A DNA stretch of 64,000 nucleotides, taken from contig NC_079873.1 of NCBI RefSeq assembly GCF_023065955.2, positions 13,282,566 through 13,346,565 of the forward strand, written 5' to 3'. This document shows, in pieces, positions 46,511 through 58,879 of this stretch. This stretch comes from Ursus arctos. Its lineage: Eukaryota > Chordata > Mammalia > Carnivora > Ursidae. The notes beneath the pieces are model-generated. The model searched no databases and had not been told where the DNA came from. It saw nothing but the letters and a program-made list of their open reading frames with translations. Each line of letters opens with the position of its first letter. Within the stretch, counting starts at the first letter, position 1. The position numbers and the translations under genes were made by a program.

Positions 46511-47334
46511 ACATGGTGGGTGTTAAATTATGAATCCCTTCTTTTCAGCCTTTAGGCTCCATCCCTGCAGATCCAGTTCCTCCACTAGGTGGCAGAATAT
46601 CAACATTCATCATCCACGGAAGGCGTGCCTCATAGTTAGTAAAAGAAGTAAGCTAGAGACCCCGAGGGACTACGGTCAGTGTGACATGAGAAGGCAAACC
46701 TATGATTAAAACCCAGTCCAAATAAAGAAATCAGTGCCCTGAAATTCCAGCCTCCGTCAGATTGGTGTCTGATTCAAGGCTTTGAAAAGCAGAGGCTGTT
46801 GAATGAATTCCCAAAGCAACGCGGGGAACCTGTGTGAGAGAAGAAGGTGGAGTCTGTTTGCAAGAAATTACTGGGTGCTATTTTCCCATGCCTGGGGTAA
46901 TCCTAAGTCATGGGAGATGACTAGGAGGTGGAGGAATGGCAAGGAGCCAGGGAAAACCAAACAATCACCTGAACAAAGTAGATCTTGATAAGAGTCAGTG
47001 TGATCCTCTACTCAGTTTTGGGACAACATCTTTCAGGATTATTTTGTGTTCTTTTTGATGAGATGTTTGCATCACTGGACAAATCATACCAGCTAAGGAT
47101 GAGTCAACCCCCTGGTGGGAAGATGGGGAGAATAGGGCATTTATCCAGTGGCTTCAGTCCCTCACGGGTCGAGGGTTTACCCTGGGGCATTAACTCCACC
47201 ATACTTAATAAGGAGTCAGAATGCAGGCATGTGAAGTAAGAAGCTATTGGCATGTTGGAAACTACCATATCTGCTGATGAACTCAGGTGGGTGGGCGAGA
47301 TACGGCGTGGGGGCCCCAACAGTGACTGCTACAG
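46511..47334. other. Unassigned stretch with CTCF-like motif
   Basis: No repeat recognised. Holds the CTCF-like site at 46582-46595. Confidence 0.4.
46582..46595 (+). promoter_or_regulatory. CTCF-like motif
   Basis: CCACTAGGTGGCAG matches the CTCF core CCASYAGRKGGCRS at all 14 positions. It is outside a recognised repeat. In vivo use cannot be judged from sequence. Confidence 0.5.
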
Positions 47335-47503
47335 CACTGCTTCTCGGGTGCCAGTGTACACACACATCACCTGGGGGGCTTGCTAAAAGGCAGATTCTGA
47401 TCCTGTAGGTCTTGGGTGGCATCTGAGATTCTGCATTTTTAACAAGCTCCTGGGTGATGCTGATGCTGCTGGTCTGCAAATCACATTTCGAGAAGCAAAG
47501 ACT
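47335..47503 (+). mobile_element. MER5A-type DNA transposon
   Basis: 'cacacatcacctggggggct', 'gcatttttaacaagctcctg' and 'gggtgatgctgatgctgctg' match a hAT-Charlie MER5. The young L1 (47517) inserted at its right end. Confidence 0.78.
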
Positions 47504-47516
47504 ACACTGTTCTTTA

Positions 47517-47938
47517 TTTTTTTTAATAATTTTTTATTATGTTATGTTAGTCACCATACAGTACATCCCAAGTTTTTGATGTAAAGTTCCATGATTCATT
47601 AGTTGCGTATAACACCCAGTGCACCATGCAATACGTGCCCTCCTTAATACCCATCACCGGCCTATCCCATTCCCCCACCCTCCTCCCCTCTGAAGCCCTC
47701 AGTTTGTTTCCCAGAGTCCACAGTCTCTCGTGGTTCATTCCCCCTCTGTTTACCCCCCCTTCCTTCTTCCCTTTCTTCTCCTACCAATCTTCCTACTTCT
47801 TATGTTCCATAAATGAGTGAAACCATGTGATAATTGTCTTTCTCTGCTTGACTTATTTCGCTTAACATTATCTCCTCCAGTCTCGTCCATGTTGCTGCAA
47901 ATGTTGTGTAATCGTTGTTTTTGATGGCTGAGTAATAT
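47517..47938 (-). mobile_element. 5'-truncated young LINE-1, antisense
   Basis: 422-bp L1 end in reverse, starting with the T-rich tail. It is flanked by a perfect 14-bp TSD tacactgttcttta at 47503-47516 and 47939-47952. The sequence is the same 3' end as 6293 and 25023. Open frames here are complements of 3' UTR and ORF2 end. Confidence 0.98.
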
Positions 47939-47952
47939 TACACTGTTCTTTA

Positions 47953-48470
47953 AACCAGTCCTGCTCTTTCTTTCATCATCCCACATCATCATTAACCCCA
48001 AACAACATTGGAAGTCCCGGGGTCCCTGAGCTTTTGTCTTCGGCTCTCTGGACCTCAATGTCTTCATCTTCAAAAAGAGGGGTGGGGCCTGGATTAGATG
48101 AGCTAACTGGAGTGGTGGATGAGGGGAGGAAAGGATGGAAGAGTTTTTAAATAGCATTTTAATATTTAGAAAACATTGTGATTTTTAAAAATAGTACTAC
48201 AGAAAAGCAAAGTAGGAAGAAATCTTCTGAGCTGGCCAAGATCCACAGAAGACAACTCCATGTTCCTAAAAGATTCCCTTCTCCTGAGAGCGAGGGATGA
48301 TATTGTAGTTTCCTGAGAGGTGGCCTAGAGATTTTTGGTTTTATATAAAGGGAGATAGATATTGGGGGGTATTGATTCTAAAAGGTTAAGAAAGACTGCA
48401 TTGGATGATCTGTGTGACCTCATCCACGTCTAATACCTTTCCACTGAATTTTCTATAAATTTATTGTATT
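47953..48470. other. Unassigned stretch
   Basis: No repeat or gene recognised. Confidence 0.4.
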
Positions 48471-48474
48471 ATCA

Positions 48475-48626
48475 TATCATATTGCTGGTTTGTCTGTCTT
48501 TCCTACTGTCCCGGAAGCTTCTCTAGCCAAAGATTCATCTCTATCCCTATCACCTACTCTAGTGCCTGGCACACAGTAGATGCTTAGTAAATCCTTGAAT
48601 GAATGAATGAATGAATGAATGAATGT
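48475..48626 (+). mobile_element. L2 LINE 3' end with (GAAT)n tail
   Basis: 'ctctagtgcctggcacacag', 'tagatgcttagtaaatcctt' and then GAAT repeated about 7 times (48597-48625). The tetranucleotide tail is the known L2 3' signature and here remains almost pure. Confidence 0.85.
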
Positions 48627-49695
48627 CTTTCTTCCAGGTCAAAACAAAAAACAAAAAACAAAAACAACTGTGTCACCATGAAGATGAACCACATACTGGC
48701 TTTTTGGAAAGGGTATTTTAAGATATTTTTTGGCCTATGTGGTACTAACTCCTTTGAAGTTTTATTGTGACAGAATTCTAGCCACATACAACCCCATGTC
48801 CAATATTTAATAACCCTGTGGATTAATGTGAGCTGCTCCAGAGCAAATACCATTTAGTGACATCCCAATGATGATTTTTTGGCTGGAGAATTGTTTGAAA
48901 GTGGTGTTTTGGAGTAAGAAACATCTGCCTTGGTTTGCTGTGGAAGGGGAGTCTATGGAGGACATGTGGACAGGCTCTGCCTGATTGAGCTTGCAGGGAG
49001 AGGCGGAGGCACCACTAATTACATGTCTTGCATTACGGGTTGGAAATAGATACACAGCAAATGCTCTGGCCCCACAAAGCCTCAAAAAGCAATGAAAGCA
49101 ACAGACTTCAAGGTCATTTTCAAAATTCCCAGCATGGCAGAGCAGAGCCAGCCATACATTTTTTCTTCTTTTTCACGTGGCACTGAAGACACAGAAGAAT
49201 GAACCAACAGAGGATCTGGAAATCTACTTGCCAATCCAGAAAAAACAATAACAACCCCACAGTGGCAAAAAGGATGTAGGAAGGGACAGTGTTAACCTGT
49301 GATGTTCACTGGAGGTATTAATCAGTAACTCCCTAGGGGCCCTTGATATCCTTGAAACAAGTCAGCACCATTGCCTGACTTATACAAAATTGATTGATTG
49401 CACTTAGTGAAGAATTGCTTGTCTCCAGGTAGGTTTTAGTCATATTGTGCCCAAAGATACATTCCTAAAGGGTAGGAAAGTAGTAAAGGCAGCGAACAGA
49501 ATGAGAGGCCTCAATGGGTTGTGAGTGGGAGCATTGAGGAGCCCTACCCATAGGTTCAAAAGATGAATTCTATGACTGTAGGACGACAGTGAGGCTATCC
49601 TAGCAGTAACTCGTTAAGATAAAATCTGGTGGAGTTTGGGCAACAGCAGGCTCAACAAGAACCATCCATGTGATGCAGGCTCTCAATGGCTAAAT
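48627..49695. other. Unassigned stretch
   Basis: No repeat or gene recognised. Includes an A-rich purine run around 48640-48668. Confidence 0.4.
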
Positions 49696-49699
49696 ATCT

Positions 49700-50020
49700 G
49701 TGGCAGAAATAGTTGGACTACACTTTCTAGCTTCCCTTGCACTTAGGTGTGGCCATGTGACCGAGTCCTGACCAACAGAATGCAAGGTGCTCTGTTTCCA
49801 GCTTTGGCCTATAAATACTGCCCCCACATGATCTTTCATGTTTTTTTTCCCATTCTAGCTTGACACAGGCAAAAACGGTGACTTTGGAAGCTGTGTGTTG
49901 AATACAGCAGAATCACAAGATGGAAGAGGCATGGCTCACCACTGCCTGGAAGAGAGCCACCGGTTAATCAGGACTATGCGTGAGTGAGAAATAAACCTTT
50001 ATTATGAAAAGGCAATATGA
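49700..50020 (+). mobile_element. Possible ancient LTR-like repeat
   Basis: 'ccaaccatgtgaccgagtcc'-like region ('gtggccatgtgaccgagtcc'), 'ctataaatactgcccccaca' and the end 'gagaaataaacctttatt' are the words of MaLR-class LTRs. Boundaries are uncertain. Confidence 0.5.
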
Positions 50021-51229
50021 TATTTGGGTTTCCCTGGTAGCATAGCTTTTGTTACCTTAATTAAATATATAGTTATTGGCTGCATTAATAGAGGGATGGT
50101 AGGAAGAACAAAGAAGGGTGTAGTTTTGCTGTTCTTTCCCGGACGTTACCCTGTAAGAGAGACTTTGTCAAACTGGAACATGTATATAAATGAAATACAA
50201 GACTCATGAGGAGGTAGGAAATGGTATATTGAGAAGGATAAAAGCAAGGGGGTTCAGCCTAAAGAAAACTTTGGTATAGAGTAAGAATATACAATATCTC
50301 TCTTTAAAGTTTTGAAAGTATGTCATGGGAAATGTTTAGACTTCTGCTGTGAAGTTTCAGAGAGCAAAGCTAGGAGCAAGTTTTGGGCTCAATATAGAGA
50401 GCTTTCTAATAAGTAGCACTGCCCCAAAGTGCAGTGACCTTTCTTACCAGGTAAAGCCTTTTCTCCATCTTCAGTGGATGCTGTTGATGGACCACTCATA
50501 TTCATTCTCCTTCCTCCCATCCCCTGCTTTTGACTACAGAACCCCAATTTTGTTGAAGTATGACCTTCATGTGATTATGGGAGAGGGATCGCATCCCCAG
50601 CTCCAGGGATGGCTCTTCATTAGTCCAAGCCATTTAGCACATGGTATTCTCTTAGTAGTTCTTTGTGGTCCAGACGTTGGTATTTACCCTGAGCTGGCCC
50701 AGTCAGACTTGAAGGAAGCTCTCGTGTTCCATGGTGGGGGAAGATATTTTTCCCTTTCTCCTGCTCGACCTGCATCAGGACTCATTAGTCTCGACACTCA
50801 CTGGCAATCATCTTGTGGCCATGAGGGGAACCAGCCTTAAGATGAAATCATTACTGAGGTTTGCAGAGCAAAGAGATAGAAGGAAGCTGTCCATTAAGCT
50901 GCTGATCATCCTATGCCTGATGACGCCTGTACGTCTGGATTCCACCTCGAGGTAGGGTTTCTATTACATCCAGCTTAAAACCTCCTGGTTAATACTCCAC
51001 TCCTGAGGAGGTTTGGGAATACAGGTTGAATGCTGCCTTGTCATCAGGGATGCCAGAGGGAAACTCTAGCCTGGGTAGCAGGTGGACCTCTCAGGGCAAT
51101 ATCTGACCTTGAGAGTTATAAACTCTGGTGAAGGAGGTACAGCAGCTTCATGAAAATTTAACTGTAGGCTTCCTTGCAAGTGTCTGGAAATACATTTTGT
51201 AACAGACTTATGCTGGCTTTTGGCCATCA
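50021..51229. other. Unassigned stretch, probably ancient repeat in part
   Basis: Contains the longest open frame of the window (163 codons, 50349-50840) but no domain or signal. The segment 50630-50960 has the flavour of an ancient transposon ('tccaagccatttagcacatg'). No exon supported. Confidence 0.35.
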
Positions 51230-51329
51230 TACATCTTACCCACTCCCTCCCCGTTGGCCCCCATCTCTATGTAGGAAGTTTCCCATACCAAAAACAACTT
51301 TTTGTCCATAGAAAATGTGGACTCTCTCT

Positions 51330-51725
51330 TGCAGAGTGTAGAATCATTGATTGAAAGCATCTGCCTGCCAAGAGCTCCATTTCCCCTGCCTCCTTACATG
51401 TAGGTGAGGCCACAGGACTGGTTTTCGCCAATGGAACAGGAGGGGTTGTGATGTATGTCATGCTGGGTCAGAAAGCTTTAGCAGTGGGTGTACCTTTACC
51501 TTCTTTATCCATCCTCCAGTTGAATGGAGAGGACTCCAAGGCCCAAGAGGAGGGTGGAGCGACAATATGGAAAGAGGCTGAGTTGTGAATAATCCTGTGG
51601 AAGGTTGACTGCCAACTGGGAATATCTGTATCAGACAGTTACATGCCTAGGAATACACTTCTATTGCGTTAGGTCATTAAACCTTGGGGTTGTTACCACA
51701 ATTAACATTGCCTTAATTCATACAT
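51330..51725 (+). mobile_element. Ancient LTR-like repeat
   Basis: 'aggtgaggccacaggactgg', 'cgccaatggaacaggagggg' and 'ttggggttgttaccacaatt' follow the same order as in 5825-6225. The family is unresolved. Confidence 0.48.
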
Positions 51726-52545
51726 CCCCATCATGCCTGCTGTTAGTAGGAGGGCCATAGCCATGTCAGCCTCCTGCTGATGTTCCCATTATGGAAGGCA
51801 AAGGGGTCCAGTTCCCCCTTCTTTCTACCCCTGGAATAGCCAAGGTTTAGATAGCCAAGTCGACTCTTGCTGCTAGGATACTAAATCTTAAACAAGGGGC
51901 ACAAAGACAAAGGGCAAGTTCAGAATCTGGTATATAGCAGTGGTAGCAGAAACTTGAGGAAAATGTTGTCCCTGGCAATTGGGCTGTTGTTTCTGCTACT
52001 TCAGTGGCACCCTTGGGTCCTGCTGGTTGTCCCAAGCCTTCACCTCCAGCTTCTCACTGACTGTGTTAGCCCTTGATAGCCCACTAATGAATTCCCCCAT
52101 TTGCGTAAGATAATCAGAGTTTTTTCTCTTGCTCAGATTCATATATATATAATTTTTTTTCATAGAAGAGGCCCATTTCAAATTCATGCATTTTATTTCG
52201 TCTTTTGTAGGTCAAGTCATTCCCTTACAAAATTCTCTACTTATTTCAGCATTTGACTCTGCTTTACCACCGTAGATTTGTAATCTAACAGCAGTTGAGG
52301 TTGGCCCCACTCAGTGTTCTCCTTTTGTTGCCTGCCTTTCCAGAGAATCAAGTCGCTTTTAATTTTTTCCTTTTGTTGATAATTTGGTCTCTCTCCTAGC
52401 TTCTGCCAATTATTTTCCTCACTTGTCTTACAGATTGCCCTCACCTATGCATTTTTGTGGCATATCTACTTGTTAACCAATTTCTAGCATTGAGTGGTGC
52501 CATCCAATTAGCAATGTGTTACATTTTGCTGATGGGGGAAGGGCC
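51726..52545. other. Unassigned stretch
   Basis: No repeat or gene recognised. A short AT run (52140-52152) only. Confidence 0.4.
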
Positions 52546-52547
52546 TG

Positions 52548-52700
52548 GTTGGTGGAGAAAGCAGTGGACTCGTCGTCCCAGACACCTGATTCTGTTACTT
52601 ACAAGATATGTGACCTTGGGCAAATCACTGAACTTGTCTCTCCCTGAAACTCATTTTGTGAAGTGATTAGAATGAGAGAATACGTGAAAATCGCAGGGTC
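52548..52700 (+). mobile_element. MIR SINE
   Basis: 'ttacttacaagatatgtgac', 'cttgggcaaatcactgaact', 'ctctccctgaaactcatttt' in forward MIR order. The 3' half is missing. Confidence 0.82.
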
Positions 52701-54499
52701 AGTCACAATGACAGCAGTTAATTGAAGGCCACCTAGCTGGACAAATATGGCTGGAGGGGAGGTAAGAAACCATGAAGGTAGGAAGTCCACAGCCTCGCCT
52801 GGGAAGTCAGGCTGGGAGAGCTGAGTCAGGGAAGGACTGTGCGTGCACGCAGACCGCCATCAGCTGGTAGGCACCACTCGATTACTGTTGCCTTTTCAGC
52901 CAGCTTTCTGCTTTTGGTGCCTCCTCAAATACAGTCCTTGAAGGGCATCCGAATAGAGCAGTGGCCCTGCTTCAACACTGAATCCAGTCCTCACGCTCTG
53001 TGAATAGAAGACCAGGCTGATACTCCACAGCAGGCTTTTACAGTAATTTAATTTCCTCAGTGAGCAGTTTTTCTACACTTCTGATCAGCCATTTATGTTT
53101 GCGACTGAACTGCATTAGAAAGCACCTTCCAAGGACAGTACCGTGGATCAGATCTGGCAACCAACACTGAGCCTCGGTTTCCGCATCTGTAAAATGGGGT
53201 GACTAACGGATGCTCCCAGAGTCCTCTCTGCAGGCCTCTCCCAGCTGTGACGCCTGGCGTTGTTCTCTTCTTGAAAACCTCCTCCCTCTTCCTTCGCTGG
53301 GGTGGAGTTTGTTGTTGTGGGAACCTGCAGCCACAGGTTCCGAGGGCAACACCAGGTCCAGCCAAATGGACTCACACACATGGCCACAGAAGGTCGGGAC
53401 AGAGTATTTCTCTGAACCTGATGATTTGCTACAAGGAAACAAAGTATTTTAGCAACTCTGATAACTTTTCACAAGTTTTCCCCTTTTTTCTTAGAGGTAA
53501 CTTGACTAAGTAAGAGCGGACTGGGGCCAATTTGGTTCAATTTGCTAACATTTTTTGTTATTCTTACAGATAGATGCATTTATCTTAGGCTATCTTTTGA
53601 TTTGGAAAAAAGTGATCTTTTCTTCTAAAACACACTCTGTGCCTGTTTGAACTTGAGCCAGGAAAAAAAAAAGGCAGGGGACACAAGCTTAAATAACTAA
53701 TAATATTTAGACAAAAATAATCAAATGAAACACTCAAATAAATATTCTGAGTGGTATCTCATCCTAGCACACTTATGTACACACAACCGCACACACACAG
53801 CCTTAGCTACCTTCCCACACAATCAAATGAACTTGAAGAAAAGAGTGTTGTCCCCTCCAGAGTTTGGAAAATGCCCGACTAAGTCTGCCTTTTTGATTAC
53901 TCCACAGAGGTCCAGGCCAAGGAGAGAAGCAGTTGGTTAAGGACAATGTGGTCCCATGGGGGAGGTGGCAAGTTATTGGAGTCCCTGAGCCAGGCAAACT
54001 CATTTGCAGTGGAGCCGATGAGAATAAGGAGGTTTGGGATGCAGGCACCCCAGCCTGTTAGGTCGCCACCGTGAAACAGTAAGAGCAGCCAGGGCCCCCA
54101 GAACGCAGGCGAGCTCTTCATCTGAGGCTGGAATCAAAGGTGTGTTGCCAACTGAGACAAAGTGGAGGATGCACGCATACAAGAGCCTGTGGCTGGACTG
54201 TCAGGCTGCATCTGTGTCCGCCTGAGCTGTTCTGAAAAGATCCTCCTTTCCTGAGTCACTGAGGACCCCCAGCCCAGACAATAGCGGGATGGAGTGGCGA
54301 CGCTCCCTGTGCTGAGCGACAGATTGGAGACATGGGAGTGGGAGCTTTCATCCGGGCTCCTTTACTGGTAACTACCACTGAGGCCAACCCCAACGGCCTC
54401 AGTTTCCTTAGCTGCTGGGCTGGGATGATGAAGAGTCTGGGCCATCCCATGGAGATGGTCCGAGACAGTAAGTCACGCCCCTTCCCCCATCCAAGCCAC
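52701..54499. other. Mostly unassigned 1.8 kb
   Basis: A MIR core fragment ('gcatctgtaaaatggggtga') lies near 53160-53215. Open frames of about 80-104 codons overlap on both strands at 53093-53513 and 53800-54523, without domains. Slightly higher in CpG than the average of the window but not an island. Confidence 0.4.
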
Positions 54500-54961
54500 C
54501 ATCATCTTTCACTGGAGCTTTAGCAGTTGCCTTCCTTGCTTTCACTCTTACCTCCCTAGAGCTCACTGTTCACCCACACTGAAACCAGAGTGATCTTCTC
54601 AAAACACAAGTTAAATTGTGTCACTCTTCTGCTCAAAACACTCTGATGGCTTCCTAATGTTCTTACTATGGCTCACAGGGCCCTACACAATCTGCCCCAC
54701 ACTTGGGTTACTTCAGTAACCTCACCTCCTATTAGTCTTCTCCTCTCTTACTCTGTTCCAGACATACTGGTCTCCTTGCTCAAACATGTCACTGCTGTTC
54801 TGCCTTAGAGCTTTTGAGCTTGTTCTTCCCTCTGCCTGGAATGATTTGTCACGAGTTACCTGGATTATGCCCTGTTGTTTCACCTCTTCTGGCTGTTTTC
54901 TGAGACGCCATCTTCCCAATGAGGCCTTCCTTGCTCACCTTATTTAAAATTGTGCCTACTC

Positions 54962-55420
54962 TGTGTTAGTCAGCTATTGCCATAATTAGGCTACATAATA
55001 AACCACCCCCAATTCAGTGGCTTACAACAAGCATTTGTCTCCAGTGATGGGTTTGGCTGCAGCTGAACTGCTCTAGGATGGTCTTGACTTGTCAACTCTG
55101 CTTTAGGCTGCAGGCTGGGTTCAGATCTGGTCCATGTGTACTTATGTTGAGGCCAGAACTGGCTACCCAGGGCATGCTTTTGTCATGGTATATCATCAGA
55201 GCACAAGAGCCAAGCCAAACAACATAAGCAATTTCAGATCTCTCTTTGCATCACACTCCACAAACATTCTATTGGTCAAAGGAAATCATGTGACCAAACT
55301 CAACATTAAAGAGTTAGGGAAGTATACTCTGCCCACACTGGGGGAGGGGAAGGAGAAGAGAGAGAATATTTGCTGAACAGTCATCTAAATGATCACACAC
55401 ACACACACACACCACCCCTG
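54962..55420 (-). mobile_element. MaLR-type LTR, antisense, inside L2
   Basis: 'tgtgttagtcagctattgcc', 'aaaccacccccaattcagtg', 'gctacccagggcatgctttt', 'aatcatgtgaccaaactcaa' give the antisense LTR order. The (AC)n tract lies near its end. Confidence 0.78.
55394..55413 (+). repeat. (AC)n microsatellite, short
   Basis: About 10 AC units. Confidence 0.9.
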
Positions 55421-55764
55421 CTAGCACTCCCTATTTCATCTCCTGTGCCTTTTCTCTTTAGGGCTTATCATCACCCTACATAATGACATGTTTTACTTAT
55501 CTACTTTGTCTCATTGGCTACAGTGGCGGCTCTTTGAGAGCACAGAGTTCTGTTTGCTTTGTTTACTGCTGTATCATCACTACCTTGAACAGTGCCCGGA
55601 ACAGAGTGGATGCTGAGTAAATACTTTTTGAAAGAATGAGTAAGTCCCCCTATTGTTGTAGAGACTCAATTCAAGGAAGTTCAGAAATGAATTTTAGTAG
55701 AATCTTGCCCCCTCCTCAATAGGGACATAATCCCTGCAACAGACTGGCTTTATCGCTATATCTA

Positions 55765-56215
55765 CCATATCACCATGACGACTATGATCATCAGCACTAT
55801 TACCATCACTACCATGGTCATCACCATCATCCTCATGTTACCAGTACCACCAACACCACCAGGACCTTTATAATCTGTCACCACTATCACCACCATCAGT
55901 GTCACCACTACCATCACCATTACCATCATTATCACTACCATTCCTATCACCCCCTCTACCACGTCAGCATCAGCATCACCACCATCTCTACCACACCATC
56001 ACTGCCGCCATCACTCTTATGCCATCATCACCTCTATCCCACCACCATTATCACTACCGGCACCATCACTTCCTCTACCGCATACCACATGGCACCTCCA
56101 ACACCATGACCACCATAACCACCGCCATGATCATGCCATGTCTACTACTGGTCCCCTCATCCTTCTCCTTCCTGCCATCACCATCACTGTCACCCTTATC
56201 TCTACTCGATGATGC
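55765..56215 (+). repeat. Interrupted (CAT/CAC)n trinucleotide tract
   Basis: About 450 bp in which CAT, CAC, ACC and TAC triplets dominate (for example accatcaccattaccatcat near 55910). The plus strand is strongly poor in G. Many interruptions show an old, decayed expansion. Long ORFs on both strands (histidine- and tyrosine-rich forward, valine/methionine-rich reverse) are only translations of the repeat. Confidence 0.92.
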
Positions 56216-58660
56216 TGGACAGAAATACTGATCGCACACAACTCTCAATAAACTCATTGTGGTACAGGAAGCAGAAGAAATGATCATTTTCTCCTAGTGG
56301 GCTAGCTGCAAGGGAAAAGCCTCAATCTGAGAAAATTATTTCTCTTAAGAGCCCCAGAGAAAATCTATAGCAATTATACAATCAATATTTGCTACAGCTT
56401 TAGAAATGCTACCCCGTCTTTTGGAGGTCTGCAGAAATGATCAGACCTTGAATTTCACCTCCTGAGTCGGCTGAAATTGTCTCTAGCTCTTCTTCCTCTT
56501 ACCCTCTTGCAGGGAAAAGAGGTTGTTTACTAAGTCATTTCTTTCACCACTTACTTACAAGTCCATTACTCCTTGTTGCATAATAATAGACCACGTGACT
56601 TCATGATTAATCTTTTCCATCCTGAAACAAAATCTTTTTCTGAATTGCTCCTGCTTCTCTTGTTCTTTGTAAACACTGCCTGACAAAAATGTGTGGGTGC
56701 TGGAAGGCCCCCAAATACCAGGGTAAGATTAAAGTCCATCAAACCTCCACTTCAGATCAATTCTGCTTACAGAGCAAGGCAGTGTAGTTTTTCTTCTACC
56801 TCTGGTTGTTGTCGTTGTTTTTTAAACCTTCCTTTTTAAGACCAGATTTCACCTTCATTTTATCTGGCCTGTGACTCTGAAATGTTTTGCTAAAGCCTCA
56901 ACTTTATTTATTTATTTTTGTCCGAGGCATCGAATGTATTGATTTGAAATATGGAAATATTCTAGATACTCTATAAACAAAGTCTTCCTCATCAGATATT
57001 GTACCATGGGTTGGGGAAGGGTCTGTTGAGGATGGTGTGAAGAAGAAGGATTTTATTTAATTCTTAAAAGCAATTTTTCTTTGAAGGGAAGAAATTGCCA
57101 CTGTTTGGCTTTAGTCCTAACCCTACTATTATGATGAAACACCAAGAGTACAGTTTATCATATCCTGATGGCAACGCATCTGATTTTGATTCTATCAAAT
57201 ACAAAGAAAAAACTGTACTGCTGGGGAGGGGGATGGTTGACAGAGGAATGTTAGAGCCTGCTGAGGTGCCTTCCTTTTTTGTGGACATGAGAGAATGTTT
57301 CCCAGGCGGAGGGGAAAATAGATGAAAAGGTCTATATTGCCAGTAAAGAGACATTTGCAATGCAATGTCCAGCTAATTGTGTGACCGAGGTCCAGCATCT
57401 GCTGTGGGCATCTGATGCCAACAAGATAGCAGGTAGCTCCAGGGCAGAAATGAACGGACTTACTTGATTAGCTGTCAGCTCAAGACCAGTCAGGTCAAAT
57501 CTGTGTTTGATTGTTCCCATCATTTTCTTACTCCTCTAAATGATTCTCATCGCTGGTTGGCTTGGGACTCGTGGAGCCTGGGAAAGCTCCAGGCTGAGAT
57601 CCACTAAGGGGCAGTGGGAACCATCTCCTTCATAGGAATCCAAAAGCCATCCACAGCGGCAAGGACTTCCAGGTGGGGAAGAGCTGAGCGGCAGCAGCTC
57701 CACAGCTGCTCTGTGCCAGGGGTGCCTCTGCTGAGCTGAGGGTTTTGCTGCGGGAGGCAGGACAGCCTCTCGGCAGGGAGGCTGGGATTTGAACTTGGGA
57801 TGTGCTCAGTTGTTAAAAGATATTGGAAGCAGACACTTCCTGTAAAGGGATTGAGTTTCAACTAAACGGTGTTCAGTTTACAGTTACTTCGGACCCAAAG
57901 AGAGAATTTTTGTCTGTGTGGATCGTATCAGGATCTCTGAGAAGGGATGCAGAAGCATTTGTAGAGTGGTGGGAAGGGGGGGCAGGGGAACAGAGTAGTG
58001 TCTTGTGAGTGAGACCGTGGTCCTGTCTCCTTACCTTCCAGGCATCTTTTAGTGAAAATTTAGCCCACGAGTGGATCTGGGCTGTAACGGGCGTTCAGCA
58101 TATTCCAGATCAGGCCCGAGAAGGGCACACCTAAGACAGAGGTTACAGAGTGTTGCCTGCTGTGCTCCCTGGGAAGCAGACTGTGGAAAGATTCATTCGC
58201 TGGGTTTATTAGGGGTGCTTGTAGGCTCAACACCTGTGAAAGAAGAGGAAGTAGCAGGATTGGACAAGGCATCATTTGAGCTACAGTGTGGTACCAACAA
58301 AGGCCTCCGTTGATCCTGTGGGGAGGTCTGGAGCTGGGATAACCTTGCAGAGTTGTCTGGGGTGAGGATGAGGGCCCAGGTCTTCATAGCTCTGCATCGA
58401 TCAGTCATTAGATGTGGGTGCCCCCACTAAAGGGGCACACCCTTGCTGAGGCAGCTCTCTCTCATCAAGCGGAGAGCACTTGGCTGCCAACACTCCAGTC
58501 AGCTGGGGGAATGACTACTTCATTCTGAAGGGAGGACTGAGGAGGCACAACGTGGCATCCACTAACTGGAAACAAAGCCAAAGAAATTTCTCTAGAAGGG
58601 AGCCAGCAACAGATGATGTGCTAATTTACTCCTTTTCAGTGTCAATTCTAGCCAATTCAA
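56216..58660. other. Unassigned 2.4 kb
   Basis: No repeat or gene recognised. Open frames up to 98 codons on both strands have no domain. Confidence 0.4.
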
Positions 58661-58664
58661 AAAA

Positions 58665-58845
58665 GAACTTGAGTGCTTGCTGTGGTCCTGGCACTGGGGG
58701 TACACAGATGAACAAGACATTCCTGCCTTGGAGGGGCCCATGGTCTGGTGGAAAGACAGGTATCAGAAATTAATCAGCACTCAACATGATTACAGAAGCA
58801 CTGAACAGGTAGAATGGGGTACAGAGGAGGCTGTCAGCTTCACAA
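58665..58845 (-). mobile_element. L2 LINE 3' end, antisense
   Basis: 'ctgtggtcctggcactgggg', 'acagatgaacaagacattcc', 'gcccatggtctggtggaaag' match antisense L2. Confidence 0.68.
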
Positions 58846-58879
58846 ATGTGTACCGTTCCAAGTTTTGTGCAGTGTTACC

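Larger units (their letters stand above)
54500..55640 (+). mobile_element. L2 LINE 3' half, split by an LTR
   Basis: The left piece ends at 54961 ('gagtgatcttctcaaaacac', 'ccctacacaatctgccccac', 'cctctgcctggaatgatttg'). The right piece resumes near 55420 ('cagttctgtttg'-like, 'gtgcccggaacagagtggat', 'ctgagtaaatactttttgaa'). The order is that of one L2. Confidence 0.82.

Noticed and set aside
47547..47820. Frames on both strands around 47.6 kb
   Set aside because: Complement or sense reading of the L1 3' end.
50349..50840. 163-codon open frame on the plus strand, the longest in the window
   Set aside because: No domain, signal peptide or conserved motif. The second half looks like an ancient repeat. 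An ATG-started frame of this length is expected by chance in 64 kb.
55762..56231. Open frames across the CAT/CAC tract, rich in histidine, tyrosine, valine or methionine
   Set aside because: They are translations of the triplet repeat and have no independent coding signal.
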